Shown piece after piece: positions 43,629 through 53,302 of a stretch of DNA of 64,000 nt. Source of the stretch: Lachnospiraceae bacterium (GTDB taxonomy: Bacteria; Bacillota; Clostridia; Lachnospirales; Lachnospiraceae). How positions within the stretch are numbered: position 1 is the stretch's first letter; each line of letters opens with the position of its first letter. The notes under the pieces were generated by a model. That model saw only the letters and a list, made by a program, of their open reading frames with translations. It was not told the DNA's origin and did no database searches. The stretch covers positions 186,001-250,000 of the forward strand of contig FUZG01000004.1 in assembly GCA_900168235.1 (NCBI GenBank), written 5' to 3'. The position numbers and the translations under genes are program-made.

Positions 43629-46190
43629 TTACGCCATCCCTGTAAGCTTTTTTGCGACTCTCACTGCATCTGCGGCATCAGACGAGTAATTAGCATTGAT
43701 CTCCTCTGCATATTCGGGAGTAATGACTGCTCCACCTATCATGAAGTGACAATCAAGTCCACAATTTCTCGCGTGATCAATGACATTCTTCATTTCACGC
43801 ATTGTAGTGGTCATAAGGGCTGAAAGCGCTATGATATCAGCTTTATTGTCTATCGCAGTACGGACAATTTCCTCTTTAGGAACATCTTTTCCGAGATCTA
43901 TCACATTGAAGCCAAAATTCTTCAGCATGAGAACCACCAGATTTTTTCCGATATCGTGAATATCACCTTCAACCGTAGCGATAACGATCGTAGGCATTAC
44001 AACCGAATCATCCTTGCCTTCCTGTAAAAGAGGCTCGATCACGGCGATACCATTCTTCATTGCCTCACCGCTGGCGATGAGCTGAGGCAGGAAATACTTT
44101 TTCTGGTCAAAAAGCTTTCCCACTTCATCAATAGCAGGGAGCAGGGACTCATTCAGGATATCCTGAGGAGTTCTTCCCGCATCGAGTGCTTCCTGAACAG
44201 TATCGGCGATCGTCTTTCTGCGTCCCTTCATGACCGCCTGCCAGACCGCATCACTATCATGGGACGCATCCGGTCCGGCATCAGTTTTTCCCGGCTTTTC
44301 ACCAGCCTGATGAGCAATTCCTGCATCCGCAGGCACACCTGCTGAAAGTGCCTGTAATCGCTCATACTCAGACTTCTTTACAACGATCTCATCTTCGTGA
44401 AGAGCCTTCACCTCATTCACGTGCTCGATATAGACCACATCAGATTCAGGCTTTGCCAGGAGCATATCCGCGCTCTTTGCGGCAGTGACAAGGGCTTCCT
44501 GATTCGGATTAGCTATAGCCATCGTCAGTCCTGCCTGGATCGCAAGTGTAAGGAATGCAGTATTTACATTTATTCTCTCCGGAAGTCCGAATGAAATATT
44601 TGAAAGTCCGCAGATAGTAGCAAGTCCCAGCTCATCGTGACAGAAACGGATAGTTTCAAGCGTTTCAAGGGCTGCTGTCGGCGAAGCACCAACCGTACCC
44701 ACAAGACCGTCAACGATGATATCTGTTTTTCTTAATCCTATCTCAAGAGCCTTCTCCATCACTGTTCTGATGGCATTTTTCTTTTCTTCCAGACTCTTCG
44801 GAAGACCTGCATCTGATAAAGGAAGCAGGATAAACGCTGCGCCATATTTCTTTGCGAGATGAAGCATCGGCTCACACTTCGCAGTCTCCAGTGAAATGGA
44901 GTTCATGAGAGCACGGCCCGGATAACGGCGGAGCGCAGCTTCCATAATGTCAACATGGCTCGTATCGATGGCAAGGGGAAGCTTAACAATCTGTGTCACT
45001 TCATCGATTGCCCTGATCATCAGCGCCTTTTCATCAACACCGCTCATGCCGACGTTTACATCAAGAACAGATGCCCCCTTTGCATCCTGCTCTTCCGCAA
45101 AATCAGCCACTATATCAAAACAGCCTTCACGAAGTTCTGCCTGCAGAGCCTTCTTTCCAGTAGGATTGATACGCTCACCTACGATCATAAATCTGCCGTT
45201 CAGACCAAATTCCAGAGTCTTGCGCTCAGATGTAAGATAATACACAGGCTCATCAGCGTTCTCATCAGATTCTGGCTCTGATACATCCATATCAACCGTA
45301 TGTTCATGGAGAGCACGGATGTGATCCGGTGTCGTGCCGCAGCATCCTCCGAGGATACGTGCTCCGCTCCGTACGATTTCTTCCATGTCGCGTCCAAATT
45401 CCTCAGGATTCAGGCGGTAAACAGTATTTCCGTTTTCATCGAGTTCAGGAAGACCTGCATTGGGTTTACAAATAATGGGGATTTCCGCAACTGCGCACAT
45501 TTTTTTGATCATGGGAACCATGTGCTCAGGTCCGGTAGAACAATTCGCTCCAAAAGCAGAAACACCAAGAGACTGCAGCGTAATGAGTGCAGTTACAGGA
45601 TCTGTTCCATAGAGACTCCTGCCGTTTCCTTCAAAAGTCATGGTAGCGATGACGGGAAGATCACACACTTCCTTTGCTGCGATAACAGCCGCACGGGTCT
45701 CCTGAAGGCTCATCATAGTCTCAACTACGATAAGGTCAGCTCCGGCTTCATTAAGTGCAGTGATCTGCTCTTTATAAATATCAATAAGCTCTTCAAATTC
45801 CAGCTGTCCTATGGGCTTCAGCTGGAGACCTGTCATTGTCACATCACCTGCGACAAAGCACTCAGGCGCATCAGGATTTTCCTCGTGGAATCTCCGGATT
45901 GCTTCTTTTGATTCGCCTACAAGGATCTTATTTAACTCCTTAAGCCTGCCCTCAAGCCCATATTCCGCAAGCTTTACCCTGTTCGCCGTAAATGTAGGTG
46001 CATAAACAATACGGCTTCCGGCCCTTAAAAACTCAAGCTGCAGATTGATAAGTGCTTCCGGATTCTCTGAGATCCACAGATCAGGACAAACTCCCGACGG
46101 CATACCAGCCTTCTGCAGATTAGAACCCGTTGCGCCATCCAGATAAATACGCTCACCCGCAACAAGTGACGCAAATTCTTCCTTCGTCAA
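43629..46190 (-). CDS. metH: Cobalamin-dependent methionine synthase without reactivation domain
   Basis: An 853-residue protein with homocysteine-binding barrel (about 1-300; zinc Cys in GANCSTG and GGCCGTTP) and pterin-binding barrel (about 325-590; GERINPTGKKALQAELREG, DVNVGMSGVDE). A cobalamin cap and Rossmann domain follow (about 645-853; DIHDIGKNL with the cobalt-ligand His). The about 330-residue C-terminal AdoMet-binding reactivation domain of E. coli MetH is absent, a common arrangement in Clostridia that needs a separate reactivase. It transfers methyl from methyl-THF to homocysteine. Its start overlaps the sortase stop by 4 bases. Confidence 0.93.
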   Translation of the reverse strand: MTKEEFASLVAGERIYLDGATGSNLQKAGMPSGVCPDLWISENPEALINLQLEFLRAGSRIVYAPTFTANRVKLAEYGLEGRLKELNKILVGESKEAIRRFHEENPDAPECFVAGDVTMTGLQLKPIGQLEFEELIDIYKEQITALNEAGADLIVVETMMSLQETRAAVIAAKEVCDLPVIATMTFEGNGRSLYGTDPVTALITLQSLGVSAFGANCSTGPEHMVPMIKKMCAVAEIPIICKPNAGLPELDENGNTVYRLNPEEFGRDMEEIVRSGARILGGCCGTTPDHIRALHEHTVDMDVSEPESDENADEPVYYLTSERKTLEFGLNGRFMIVGERINPTGKKALQAELREGCFDIVADFAEEQDAKGASVLDVNVGMSGVDEKALMIRAIDEVTQIVKLPLAIDTSHVDIMEAALRRYPGRALMNSISLETAKCEPMLHLAKKYGAAFILLPLSDAGLPKSLEEKKNAIRTVMEKALEIGLRKTDIIVDGLVGTVGASPTAALETLETIRFCHDELGLATICGLSNISFGLPERINVNTAFLTLAIQAGLTMAIANPNQEALVTAAKSADMLLAKPESDVVYIEHVNEVKALHEDEIVVKKSEYERLQALSAGVPADAGIAHQAGEKPGKTDAGPDASHDSDAVWQAVMKGRRKTIADTVQEALDAGRTPQDILNESLLPAIDEVGKLFDQKKYFLPQLIASGEAMKNGIAVIEPLLQEGKDDSVVMPTIVIATVEGDIHDIGKNLVVLMLKNFGFNVIDLGKDVPKEEIVRTAIDNKADIIALSALMTTTMREMKNVIDHARNCGLDCHFMIGGAVITPEYAEEINANYSSDAADAVRVAKKLTGMA

Positions 46191-46993
46191 TTAAACCTTC
46201 CTCCATCATCTTCTCTGACACATACTACGACAAACCTGCCGTTTGACTCATCATAGTCGCAGGTGGACAGTATCAGCAGTCTGTCACCGTATTTTGCCGT
46301 AACTCCTGTGTCGTAATAAGACGCTGCACGCATCTCCTCAATACCTGAATAAAATTCCTGCGAAGAAGCAGGATCTATAAACTGATAATATTTGAAAGCA
46401 ATCTCAGTATCCTGAAAAACATGTGACTGAAATGCAAACATTACATCGTAGGTCCCTGTTTCATAGATCGTATCAAACTGGACCTTAGGGTGATTTTTGT
46501 AAAATGATTCAGATTTATATGAGTCAAGCTCACCAAACATCAGGCCGGAACTCATATTGTGACCGTAAACTATCCAGTTTTCGGAAGGGCGGATCACATC
46601 GCAGGCATCGTCCATGAACAGCGTTCCGTTCCTGTCCTCTTCCTGATCCATATTGTGATCAAGATAATACTCACCGTTTCCGTTTATGGATTTCATCACA
46701 GGATAATCGATCTTTGTACCCTCGATCTTTATCCATCCCACCAGATTCTTATTTAGATTATAAAGCTCCTGATACTGCTGGAGGATATAAAGCTTCCGCT
46801 TTTCTCCGGAATCAGTCACAACCTCAGTCGTCGCCGATACATCAGTATTCAGATGCAGACCTTTTTTCTTCACAGAGACTGTCTGGGTCGCATCCTTGCT
46901 CATATGGGCATTCCAGACATAGTAGCCCAGATACCCAAAGCACGCAAATGCAACCAAAATGGCAATTACTCTGATCACCCCTCGTTTGCTCAT
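46187..46993 (-). CDS. srtB: Class B sortase
   Basis: A 268-residue membrane-anchored transpeptidase with one N-terminal helix (about 7-27) and an extracellular catalytic domain. Catalytic residues are His in VYGHNMSSG, Cys in ILSTCDY and Arg in GRFVVVCV. Class B sortases usually anchor one or a few proteins with NPQTN-like or (S/P)PxTG-like signals to peptidoglycan. No such substrate is found in the window; the pectin methylesterase lacks a sorting signal. It lies between a class A PBP gene (28 bases upstream) and metH (4-base overlap). Confidence 0.93.
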   Translation of the reverse strand: MSKRGVIRVIAILVAFACFGYLGYYVWNAHMSKDATQTVSVKKKGLHLNTDVSATTEVVTDSGEKRKLYILQQYQELYNLNKNLVGWIKIEGTKIDYPVMKSINGNGEYYLDHNMDQEEDRNGTLFMDDACDVIRPSENWIVYGHNMSSGLMFGELDSYKSESFYKNHPKVQFDTIYETGTYDVMFAFQSHVFQDTEIAFKYYQFIDPASSQEFYSGIEEMRAASYYDTGVTAKYGDRLLILSTCDYDESNGRFVVVCVREDDGGRFN

Positions 46994-47021
46994 CTGAATC
47001 CCCCCTCAGGATAAACACACT

Positions 47022-49346
47022 TTAATTCATTTTTGCCGCAGCGACAGCATAAGCTGTATTCATATCACTCTGAAGCTGTGCTGCGTATTCCGCATCCTTT
47101 ACCCCTGTAAGCGATGCAGCACACTGACTGTAAAGAGCCGCGATATCTGCGTCATAGTTCGGATCGGTAAGCCTTGAAAGAGCGCCCATCTGCGCCAGAA
47201 CCGCAGAAATGGCATCGCCGGTATTGTGGTCGTTTCTATAATCTCCAACTGTATATCCGGCATACAATTCTTCCGATGCATCCCTGCCCGGCAGATATTT
47301 CTCTGCATTGGCAGAAAGCTCTTCCATCTTATTCGGAAGATGGAATGTTGCCGTGGGCTCACCTTCGATAAGGGCGCTCATGCACTGCTTCCAGATGGAC
47401 GCAGGATATGAGGAACCATAAAGACTCTCAAGTGCCCTCGGCGTATCGTATCCAACCCATACTGCAACTGTATAGTACGGAGTCACACCGCAGAACCAGC
47501 CGTCCTTACTGTTATTGGTAGTACCGGTCTTTCCGGCAGCTTCGGTAGTCTGCTCAGAGTACCAGCCCATCTTCTTTGCCGTTCCGTTGGTGATGACACC
47601 CTTCATGATATCCACCATAGTATCTGCGGCCGCCGGAGCATATGCCTGTACAGGTTCGGAATCAGCATAAATTTCCTCACCATCAGCATTTTTTATAGAA
47701 GTAAGACAAGTCTGACCTCGGTAAACACCGTGATTTGCCAGTGCCGCATAACCAGATGCCTGCTCGGCAGTTGTGACACCGTTTGTCAGACCTCCGAGAG
47801 ATGCCGCAAGCGTGTAATCTGCCGGAACGATCTTTCTGTATTCCATATCCGAAATGTGCTTCAGACCTGTCTTCGGCGACAGATTTGCAAGAACCTGCCA
47901 TGCACATCCGTTAATGGAATTTTCAACTGCAGACCGGAGTGTCATCGGTGTTCCGCTGAGAGTCAGCGCATTAACTCCCGGCTTCTTAGCTGTGGAAACG
48001 TCAATATTTTGTACAATGCTTCCTGCGCAGTACCCGTTTTCAAGAGCAGGCGTATAAACTACCAGCGGTTTGATCGTACTTCCCGGCTGACGGAAGCTCT
48101 GATATGCACGGTTAAGTGTCAGGTTATTTGAAGAACCTGATGGATTGGAACGGCCTCCAACGATCGCCACGACCTTACCGTTTGAATTGTCTATGGCTGT
48201 GACAGCTCCCTGAAGAGCATATGATCCGCTCTCTGCCGTAATCTCCGTATCAAACGACAGCACATCATCAAGAGATGCCTGGAGCTCATCCTGAAAAGCA
48301 CTGTTCAGCGTGGTATAAATCTTATAACCGCCTGTATAAAGCAGATCCTTCTGCTCCTGATACATTTCGTCATAAAGCGACTGATAATTCTCGTATTCTG
48401 TCGAATCCGCGTATGTATACTGGAACGAGAAACCTCTGAGCTTCATTAAATATCTAACAGCGCAATCCATAGCGTAAGTCGCCTGATAGTCATTAAGCTC
48501 ACTGCCGGATGATTCCATTATAGTTATCGACTCATGGACCGCCGTATCATACTGAGCCTGGGAAATAAGTCCTTCCTCAAGCATATCTCCAAGAATCTTG
48601 TCGCGTCTCGAAAGCGCATGATCAGGATATTTCACCGGATCATAGTAGGCAGGTCTGTTCGGTATCGCGCAGAGGTATGCTACCTCAGAAAGCGACAGCG
48701 CCGATGCACTTTTTCCGAAATATCCCTGAGACGCAGCTTCCAGTCCGTAATACTGATTTGCAAAATAAATATTATTTACGTAAAACTCCATGATATCCTG
48801 CTTTGAATACTTTTCAGCAAGATATTTTGACATAAGGATTTCCTTAAGCTTTCTGGAAATTGTCACTTCTGAGGACAAATAAATATTTTTTGCGAGCTGC
48901 TGGGTGATTGTTGAAGCACCGTGCTTCTCGACACCCTTTGTCCTGATGTAGTAGAAAAGCACTCGTCCGATACCGCTCAGGTCATAACCGGGATTAGTCC
49001 AGAAAGATCTGTCCTCGACCGCGATAAATGCATTTACCGCGTACTGAGGGATATCGCTGTATGAAAGATAAGCTGCATCGCCCTCTCCGCGGAGCTTCAT
49101 TATCACATTTCCGTCCACATCATAGATGTAGGTCGGTTCCACCCGCTTAAAATCCTCACGGGTGCTCTTCATTACTGTTTCTTTTGCTTCTCTATCGTAT
49201 TCCTTAATGTATTTATCATAAAAATGCCACAGGAATAATCCTCCGAGTATTCCCGTAACAACCAGGATAACTGCAAAAAGACGCAAGAATACGCTGAAAA
49301 AGACTCCTATCGCGGTCTTTTTCTTTTTCTTCTTTTTCTTTGCCAC
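47022..49346 (-). CDS. Class A penicillin-binding protein (PBP1a type)
   Basis: A 774-residue bifunctional peptidoglycan synthase. A poly-lysine cytosolic tail (KKKKKKKK) and one membrane helix (about 15-40) lead into the GT51 glycosyltransferase (AVEDRSFW, HGASTITQQLAKN) and the transpeptidase. Its motifs are SxxK in RQPGSTIKP, SxN in SING and KTG in GKTGTTN. The start is taken as GTG at 49346, 7 bases after AGAGG; a further in-frame ATG at 49406 lies inside the upstream gene and is less likely. The mature protein ends in an Ala-rich tail. Confidence 0.94.
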   Translation of the reverse strand: MAKKKKKKKKTAIGVFFSVFLRLFAVILVVTGILGGLFLWHFYDKYIKEYDREAKETVMKSTREDFKRVEPTYIYDVDGNVIMKLRGEGDAAYLSYSDIPQYAVNAFIAVEDRSFWTNPGYDLSGIGRVLFYYIRTKGVEKHGASTITQQLAKNIYLSSEVTISRKLKEILMSKYLAEKYSKQDIMEFYVNNIYFANQYYGLEAASQGYFGKSASALSLSEVAYLCAIPNRPAYYDPVKYPDHALSRRDKILGDMLEEGLISQAQYDTAVHESITIMESSGSELNDYQATYAMDCAVRYLMKLRGFSFQYTYADSTEYENYQSLYDEMYQEQKDLLYTGGYKIYTTLNSAFQDELQASLDDVLSFDTEITAESGSYALQGAVTAIDNSNGKVVAIVGGRSNPSGSSNNLTLNRAYQSFRQPGSTIKPLVVYTPALENGYCAGSIVQNIDVSTAKKPGVNALTLSGTPMTLRSAVENSINGCAWQVLANLSPKTGLKHISDMEYRKIVPADYTLAASLGGLTNGVTTAEQASGYAALANHGVYRGQTCLTSIKNADGEEIYADSEPVQAYAPAAADTMVDIMKGVITNGTAKKMGWYSEQTTEAAGKTGTTNNSKDGWFCGVTPYYTVAVWVGYDTPRALESLYGSSYPASIWKQCMSALIEGEPTATFHLPNKMEELSANAEKYLPGRDASEELYAGYTVGDYRNDHNTGDAISAVLAQMGALSRLTDPNYDADIAALYSQCAASLTGVKDAEYAAQLQSDMNTAYAVAAAKMN

Positions 49347-49350
49347 CTTG

Positions 49351-50031
49351 TTACCTCTTAACCTTTGAAAAAAAAAATTCTGAAAGGGCGTTATCAGCCT
49401 TTTCATTCATGCGAACTTCCTCCGGATTAAACAGAGAGTCCTTTTCTGCACATTCTCCGCAGATATCCACTCCGGCGATATTTCTGCCGTCCATCTCCTT
49501 TTTCAGGATCTCGATCATCTCAGGGATAGTCATATTTCCCTGGTCCCAGTTTGTGCGTACTTCCGATGTCGCCAGTACATCCTTATCAATAGAAATATAA
49601 AGCGGTATGGACGGATCAGGTCTGCCTGTCCGCTCTACCTCATCTTTTCCGAGATAAAGAGTGATACTGTTGATCTTGTCACCGAAATCCTCGCGCGCAT
49701 CGCGGATCCACGAACCACATGACCGGAGTCCCGCTATCATCGGCTCCTGATCATCATGATGATGGTCAAAAACCAGCAGATCGAACGGTTCATCCAGCTT
49801 CTCAAGGAAAAATCTGGACGCATAGTGGTAGTTACCGTTATCGAGAAAATGAACTCCTCCGGGTCCATAGGGCGAAAGTGCCTTTCTGATAGCTGCTTCG
49901 CCGTCTGCATCAACGTACATTGCTGTTCCTGAAAAATCACGGCAGTCGATCATTTTATAACCCTGCCCTCTCCAGAAACTCATTTCATCATATATGCCTG
50001 TAAAATTCAGCATCAAATCTGTATTAATCAT
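49351..50031 (-). CDS. Ureohydrolase (arginase/agmatinase) family protein
   Basis: A 226-residue protein of the arginase fold, shorter than the usual 290-310. Metal-ligand motifs appear as FDHHHDDQ, where arginases have DAHxD, and SIDKDVL, where they have SxDxDxxDP. The final Glu-containing stretch reads GVDICGEC. The GGDH-type first motif is replaced by HFLDNGNYHYAS. Substrate is therefore uncertain: arginine, agmatine, formiminoglutamate or another guanidine or amide. Its 3' end has a run of ten T (coding strand), and it ends 4 bases before the PBP start, so the two are co-transcribed. Confidence 0.75.
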   Translation of the reverse strand: MINTDLMLNFTGIYDEMSFWRGQGYKMIDCRDFSGTAMYVDADGEAAIRKALSPYGPGGVHFLDNGNYHYASRFFLEKLDEPFDLLVFDHHHDDQEPMIAGLRSCGSWIRDAREDFGDKINSITLYLGKDEVERTGRPDPSIPLYISIDKDVLATSEVRTNWDQGNMTIPEMIEILKKEMDGRNIAGVDICGECAEKDSLFNPEEVRMNEKADNALSEFFFSKVKR

Positions 50032-50223
50032 AATCGTGATTGTAGCACAGTAAAATGACTAAAACAACTTGAAAAATATAACAGTTTAAAGTGTTAAAGC
50101 AAAATACTGCTCACGGGCAAAATACACACATCAGTCAAATCCACTTGCTTACTGCATTGAATCACCGCGCTAATAATGATAATATGGAACTCGACACTAA
50201 AGAGGAAAGTTGGTAAAAAATCA

Positions 50224-51144
50224 ATGCCTATTAAAGTACAAAGTAATCTCCCGGCAAAGGAGCTCCTCGAAAATGAAAATATATTCGTCATGGACGAATT
50301 TCGTTCCATTCATCAGGATATCCGACCGCTGGAAATTGTGATCCTGAATCTGATGCCGTTAAAAGAGGACACTGAGCTGCAGCTTCTCCGCTCACTTTCC
50401 AATACTCCTCTGCAGTTTGACATCACATTCCTTACAGTAAAAAGTCACGTTTCACAGAATGTGAGCGCAAACCATCTGAACCAGTTCTATACCACCTGGG
50501 ACAAGATAAAAGAACACCACTATGACGGAATGATCATAACCGGCGCTCCCGTTGAAAAAATGGAGTTCGAGGAAGTTGATTACTGGGAAGAACTCTGCAA
50601 CATTTTTGAGTGGACAAAGAGCCATGTGACCAGCACATTCCATATCTGCTGGGGTGCTCAGGCAGGTCTCTACTATCATTTCGGTTTCAAAAAGACCCTG
50701 CTGGAAAAGAAGCTCTTCGGTATCTACAAACAGCATGTCCTTAACCGCAAGATCCCGCTGGTACGCGGTTTTGACGATGTTTTTCTGGCTCCTCACAGCC
50801 GTTACACAAATGTGGATCCGAAGGACATCCATGACTGTAAAAATCTGGTCGTGCTCGCTGAATCAAAGGAAGTCGGCGTATTTCTCTGCATGACACCTGA
50901 CGGAAAAGATATTTTTGTCATGGGACATCTGGAATATGACCGTATCACTCTCGATAAGGAATACCGCCGTGACCGCGACAAGGGGCTGGATACTGACCTT
51001 CCGCTCAACTACTATCCTAACGACGATCCTAATGAAACTCCGCTCCTGTCATGGAGGAGTTCCGCAAGTATCCTCTACACAAACTGGCTCAATTACTACG
51101 TTTATCAGGCAACTCCTTTCGATATTAATGACGCCGGAAAATAA
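50224..51144 (+). CDS. metA: Homoserine O-acetyltransferase (MetA family)
   Basis: A 306-residue MetA. The start MPIKVQSNLPA is the conserved family N-terminus, so ATG 50224 is chosen over upstream in-frame codons, although the ribosome site (GAGGAAAG) is rather far. The acylated Cys142 lies in HICWGAQAG and the His/Glu pair in MGHLEYD. Residue 111 is Glu (TGAPVE), the determinant for acetyl-CoA in place of succinyl-CoA, so the product is O-acetylhomoserine. It is the first committed step of methionine synthesis. A terminator follows at 51158. Confidence 0.94.
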   Translation: MPIKVQSNLPAKELLENENIFVMDEFRSIHQDIRPLEIVILNLMPLKEDTELQLLRSLSNTPLQFDITFLTVKSHVSQNVSANHLNQFYTTWDKIKEHHYDGMIITGAPVEKMEFEEVDYWEELCNIFEWTKSHVTSTFHICWGAQAGLYYHFGFKKTLLEKKLFGIYKQHVLNRKIPLVRGFDDVFLAPHSRYTNVDPKDIHDCKNLVVLAESKEVGVFLCMTPDGKDIFVMGHLEYDRITLDKEYRRDRDKGLDTDLPLNYYPNDDPNETPLLSWRSSASILYTNWLNYYVYQATPFDINDAGK

Positions 51145-51157
51145 CATATGTTTACAA

Positions 51158-51192
51158 AAGGGTATCGCTATTTCAGAGGCGGTACCTTTTTC
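51158..51192 (+). terminator. Terminator after metA
   Basis: AAGGGTATCGC (51158-51168), a 10-base loop and GCGGTACCTTT (51179-51189) pair along 11 bp with two G-U pairs and run into TTTC. The rest of the 211-base gap up to 51355 is AT-rich, contains TTGACC at 51256-51261, and shows no clear ribosome site for the next gene. Confidence 0.8.
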
Positions 51193-51355
51193 AATATGAA
51201 GCCAGATATTTGACACCTAAAATTTAACTACTTATAATGGTCGAGTTGTAACGTTTTGACCGGATTAATTGTGTTAAACAAAAATTAATCTTTTCTTAAA
51301 TTAATGGTTACTTTTTCAGTGGCTTAAACTGCATTAAGTTCCAAAGACTAATAAT

Positions 51356-53275
51356 ATGACTTCTACTACTATCAAAAAAAGCTATGATAGCCTCTCTGAG
51401 GCCGTCAAATCCCGAAAAAATCTACTTAATGACCTTTTAGGATTCGTATATCTGATCGCAGGACCCGTTGTGATCCTCTACTTATCAGAATGGTTCCAGA
51501 GAAATCCCTTCGATGCAAAATGGGGAATGAAAGCACCCGTTGCCTTCTTTAACATGATATTTTTCTGGCTCCTTGCTCTGCTGCTTTTCAGCCTGCTCGG
51601 AACACTGAGAAGAGCGCTGGCTGTTGAGGGCGCGATGTTCTTTATAGTAGGACTCGGCGAATACTACGTGACAAAATTCCGCGGAAACACGCTTGTTCCA
51701 TGGGATATTTTCTCTTTCAGCACGGCAGCATCCGTCGCAGGAAATTACAGCTATGCTCTTGAGAAACGCCAGATAGTAGCAATACTTCTCTTTGTCGCAT
51801 TTTTTGCCTCCCTTTATTTCTGCAATTTCACACTTCCTGCGTGGAAAAGCGGAAAGAAAGCCCTGGTGACAAGACTTGCAGCTATCGCAGTGATCATCGG
51901 TGTTTTCTTTGCAGCGTACGTACCTTTTGTACAGAGCGAAAAAACAATTTCCACATACCGTATCTATGACAAGCTTTTCACACCTACAACAATGACCTGG
52001 AAGGACGGAACTATTTTCGCATTTATCTATGATATGCAGTTCCTTACAGTGGAAAAGCCTGCCGGATACTCTTCATCTGATATTGCTTCATCCATACAGA
52101 ATGAGTGGAACGTTTCAAAAACACCTGTAAATGATCTTGATTCCAACAGTTCCGGCGCACTTGCCGCAGCTGTTGCAAATGAAAAAACTCCGAATATCAT
52201 CGTTATCATGTGCGAAGCTTTTGCTGATCCTGCTGTTCTTGGTGACTTCAAGACAAACGAAGACTACATGCCTTTTATCCATTCTCTGCAGAATGGAGCT
52301 GACAACACTATCACTGGATATATGAGTGCCTCTGTCCTCGGCGGAAACACACCGAATACTGAGTTTGAGTTCCTTACAGGAAACACCATGGGATTCCTTC
52401 CCGAAGGAAGTATCGCATATCAGCAGTTTGTGACTAACAGGATCGATTCCATGCCGCACTATCTGAAGAGCCTCGGATATGACACTCTCGGCATGCATCC
52501 TTACAAGGCCAAGGGCTGGGACAGAAACAGAGTTTATCCTCTGCTTGGTTTTGATAAGTCTCACTTTATAGAATACTTTGAGACAAAAAATCCTACATAC
52601 GTCCGCGATTATGTATCTGATGAATCACTATTCACTCAGATTGAGAAGGAATACGAGGCACACGGTACTGAAAAGCCTTTCTTCTCATTTAGCGTAACTA
52701 TGCAGAATCACTCCGAGTATGTAGGAGAATATGACAATTTCCATCCTGATGTGACTATAGATGGTTACAACGGAAAAGATACCCGTATCACAAACTATCT
52801 CTCTCTTGAAAAGCTCACAGATAAGGCTTTTGAAAACCTTGTGAACTATTTCAGCAAGCAGAATGATCCCACTGTCATCGTTTTCTTCGGTGATCATCAG
52901 GCAAATGACTATGTAGTAGAGCCGATTCTGAATCTTAATGGTAAAAAGAGTGCCGATCTCACATTTGAGGAGCGTACACTTCGCTATAAGGTTCCTTTCG
53001 TGATCTGGGCTAACTACGATATCGTGGAAGCAAGCAACGTTGAAACAAGCGCCAATTATCTTGGCAACATGACTCTCAAGGCTGCCGGCATCCCTCTTAC
53101 AGGATACAGATCATTCCTCGATGATTTCTCTGAGAAATATCCTGTTGTAACTGCTATTCATGCAGTTTCCAAGGACGGAACAGACACAAGCATCTCTGAT
53201 GCGGGCAATGCTCTTGATGAGTACCGCAAGATGCAGTACTACGAGCTGTTTGATGACAAAGATGACTTTGAATGA
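51356..53275 (+). CDS. LtaS-type phosphoglycerol transferase (sulfatase fold)
   Basis: A 639-residue membrane enzyme with five N-terminal hydrophobic segments (about 22-190) and an extracellular alkaline phosphatase/sulfatase-fold domain (about 275-610). Metal and catalytic motifs are visible: IVIMCEAFADP (Glu), the Thr nucleophile region in GGNTPNTEFEFLTG, SLFTQIEKEY and VIVFFGDHQAND (Asp/His). It would polymerise or transfer glycerol phosphate units to make lipoteichoic acid or related glycerophosphate polymers. The start at 51356 (MTSTTIKKSY) lacks a strong ribosome site. A YfhO-like gene follows 27 bases later. Confidence 0.9.
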   Translation: MTSTTIKKSYDSLSEAVKSRKNLLNDLLGFVYLIAGPVVILYLSEWFQRNPFDAKWGMKAPVAFFNMIFFWLLALLLFSLLGTLRRALAVEGAMFFIVGLGEYYVTKFRGNTLVPWDIFSFSTAASVAGNYSYALEKRQIVAILLFVAFFASLYFCNFTLPAWKSGKKALVTRLAAIAVIIGVFFAAYVPFVQSEKTISTYRIYDKLFTPTTMTWKDGTIFAFIYDMQFLTVEKPAGYSSSDIASSIQNEWNVSKTPVNDLDSNSSGALAAAVANEKTPNIIVIMCEAFADPAVLGDFKTNEDYMPFIHSLQNGADNTITGYMSASVLGGNTPNTEFEFLTGNTMGFLPEGSIAYQQFVTNRIDSMPHYLKSLGYDTLGMHPYKAKGWDRNRVYPLLGFDKSHFIEYFETKNPTYVRDYVSDESLFTQIEKEYEAHGTEKPFFSFSVTMQNHSEYVGEYDNFHPDVTIDGYNGKDTRITNYLSLEKLTDKAFENLVNYFSKQNDPTVIVFFGDHQANDYVVEPILNLNGKKSADLTFEERTLRYKVPFVIWANYDIVEASNVETSANYLGNMTLKAAGIPLTGYRSFLDDFSEKYPVVTAIHAVSKDGTDTSISDAGNALDEYRKMQYYELFDDKDDFE

Positions 53276-53302
53276 TAAACAGCCGTGTGATAAGGAATAA
53301 AA

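Noticed and set aside
50032-50223. A SAM or other riboswitch ahead of metA, and similar ahead of the MetE-like gene
   Set aside because: No SAM-I aptamer motifs were seen. The metA region holds only a weak promoter-like TTGAAT/TAATAT pair.
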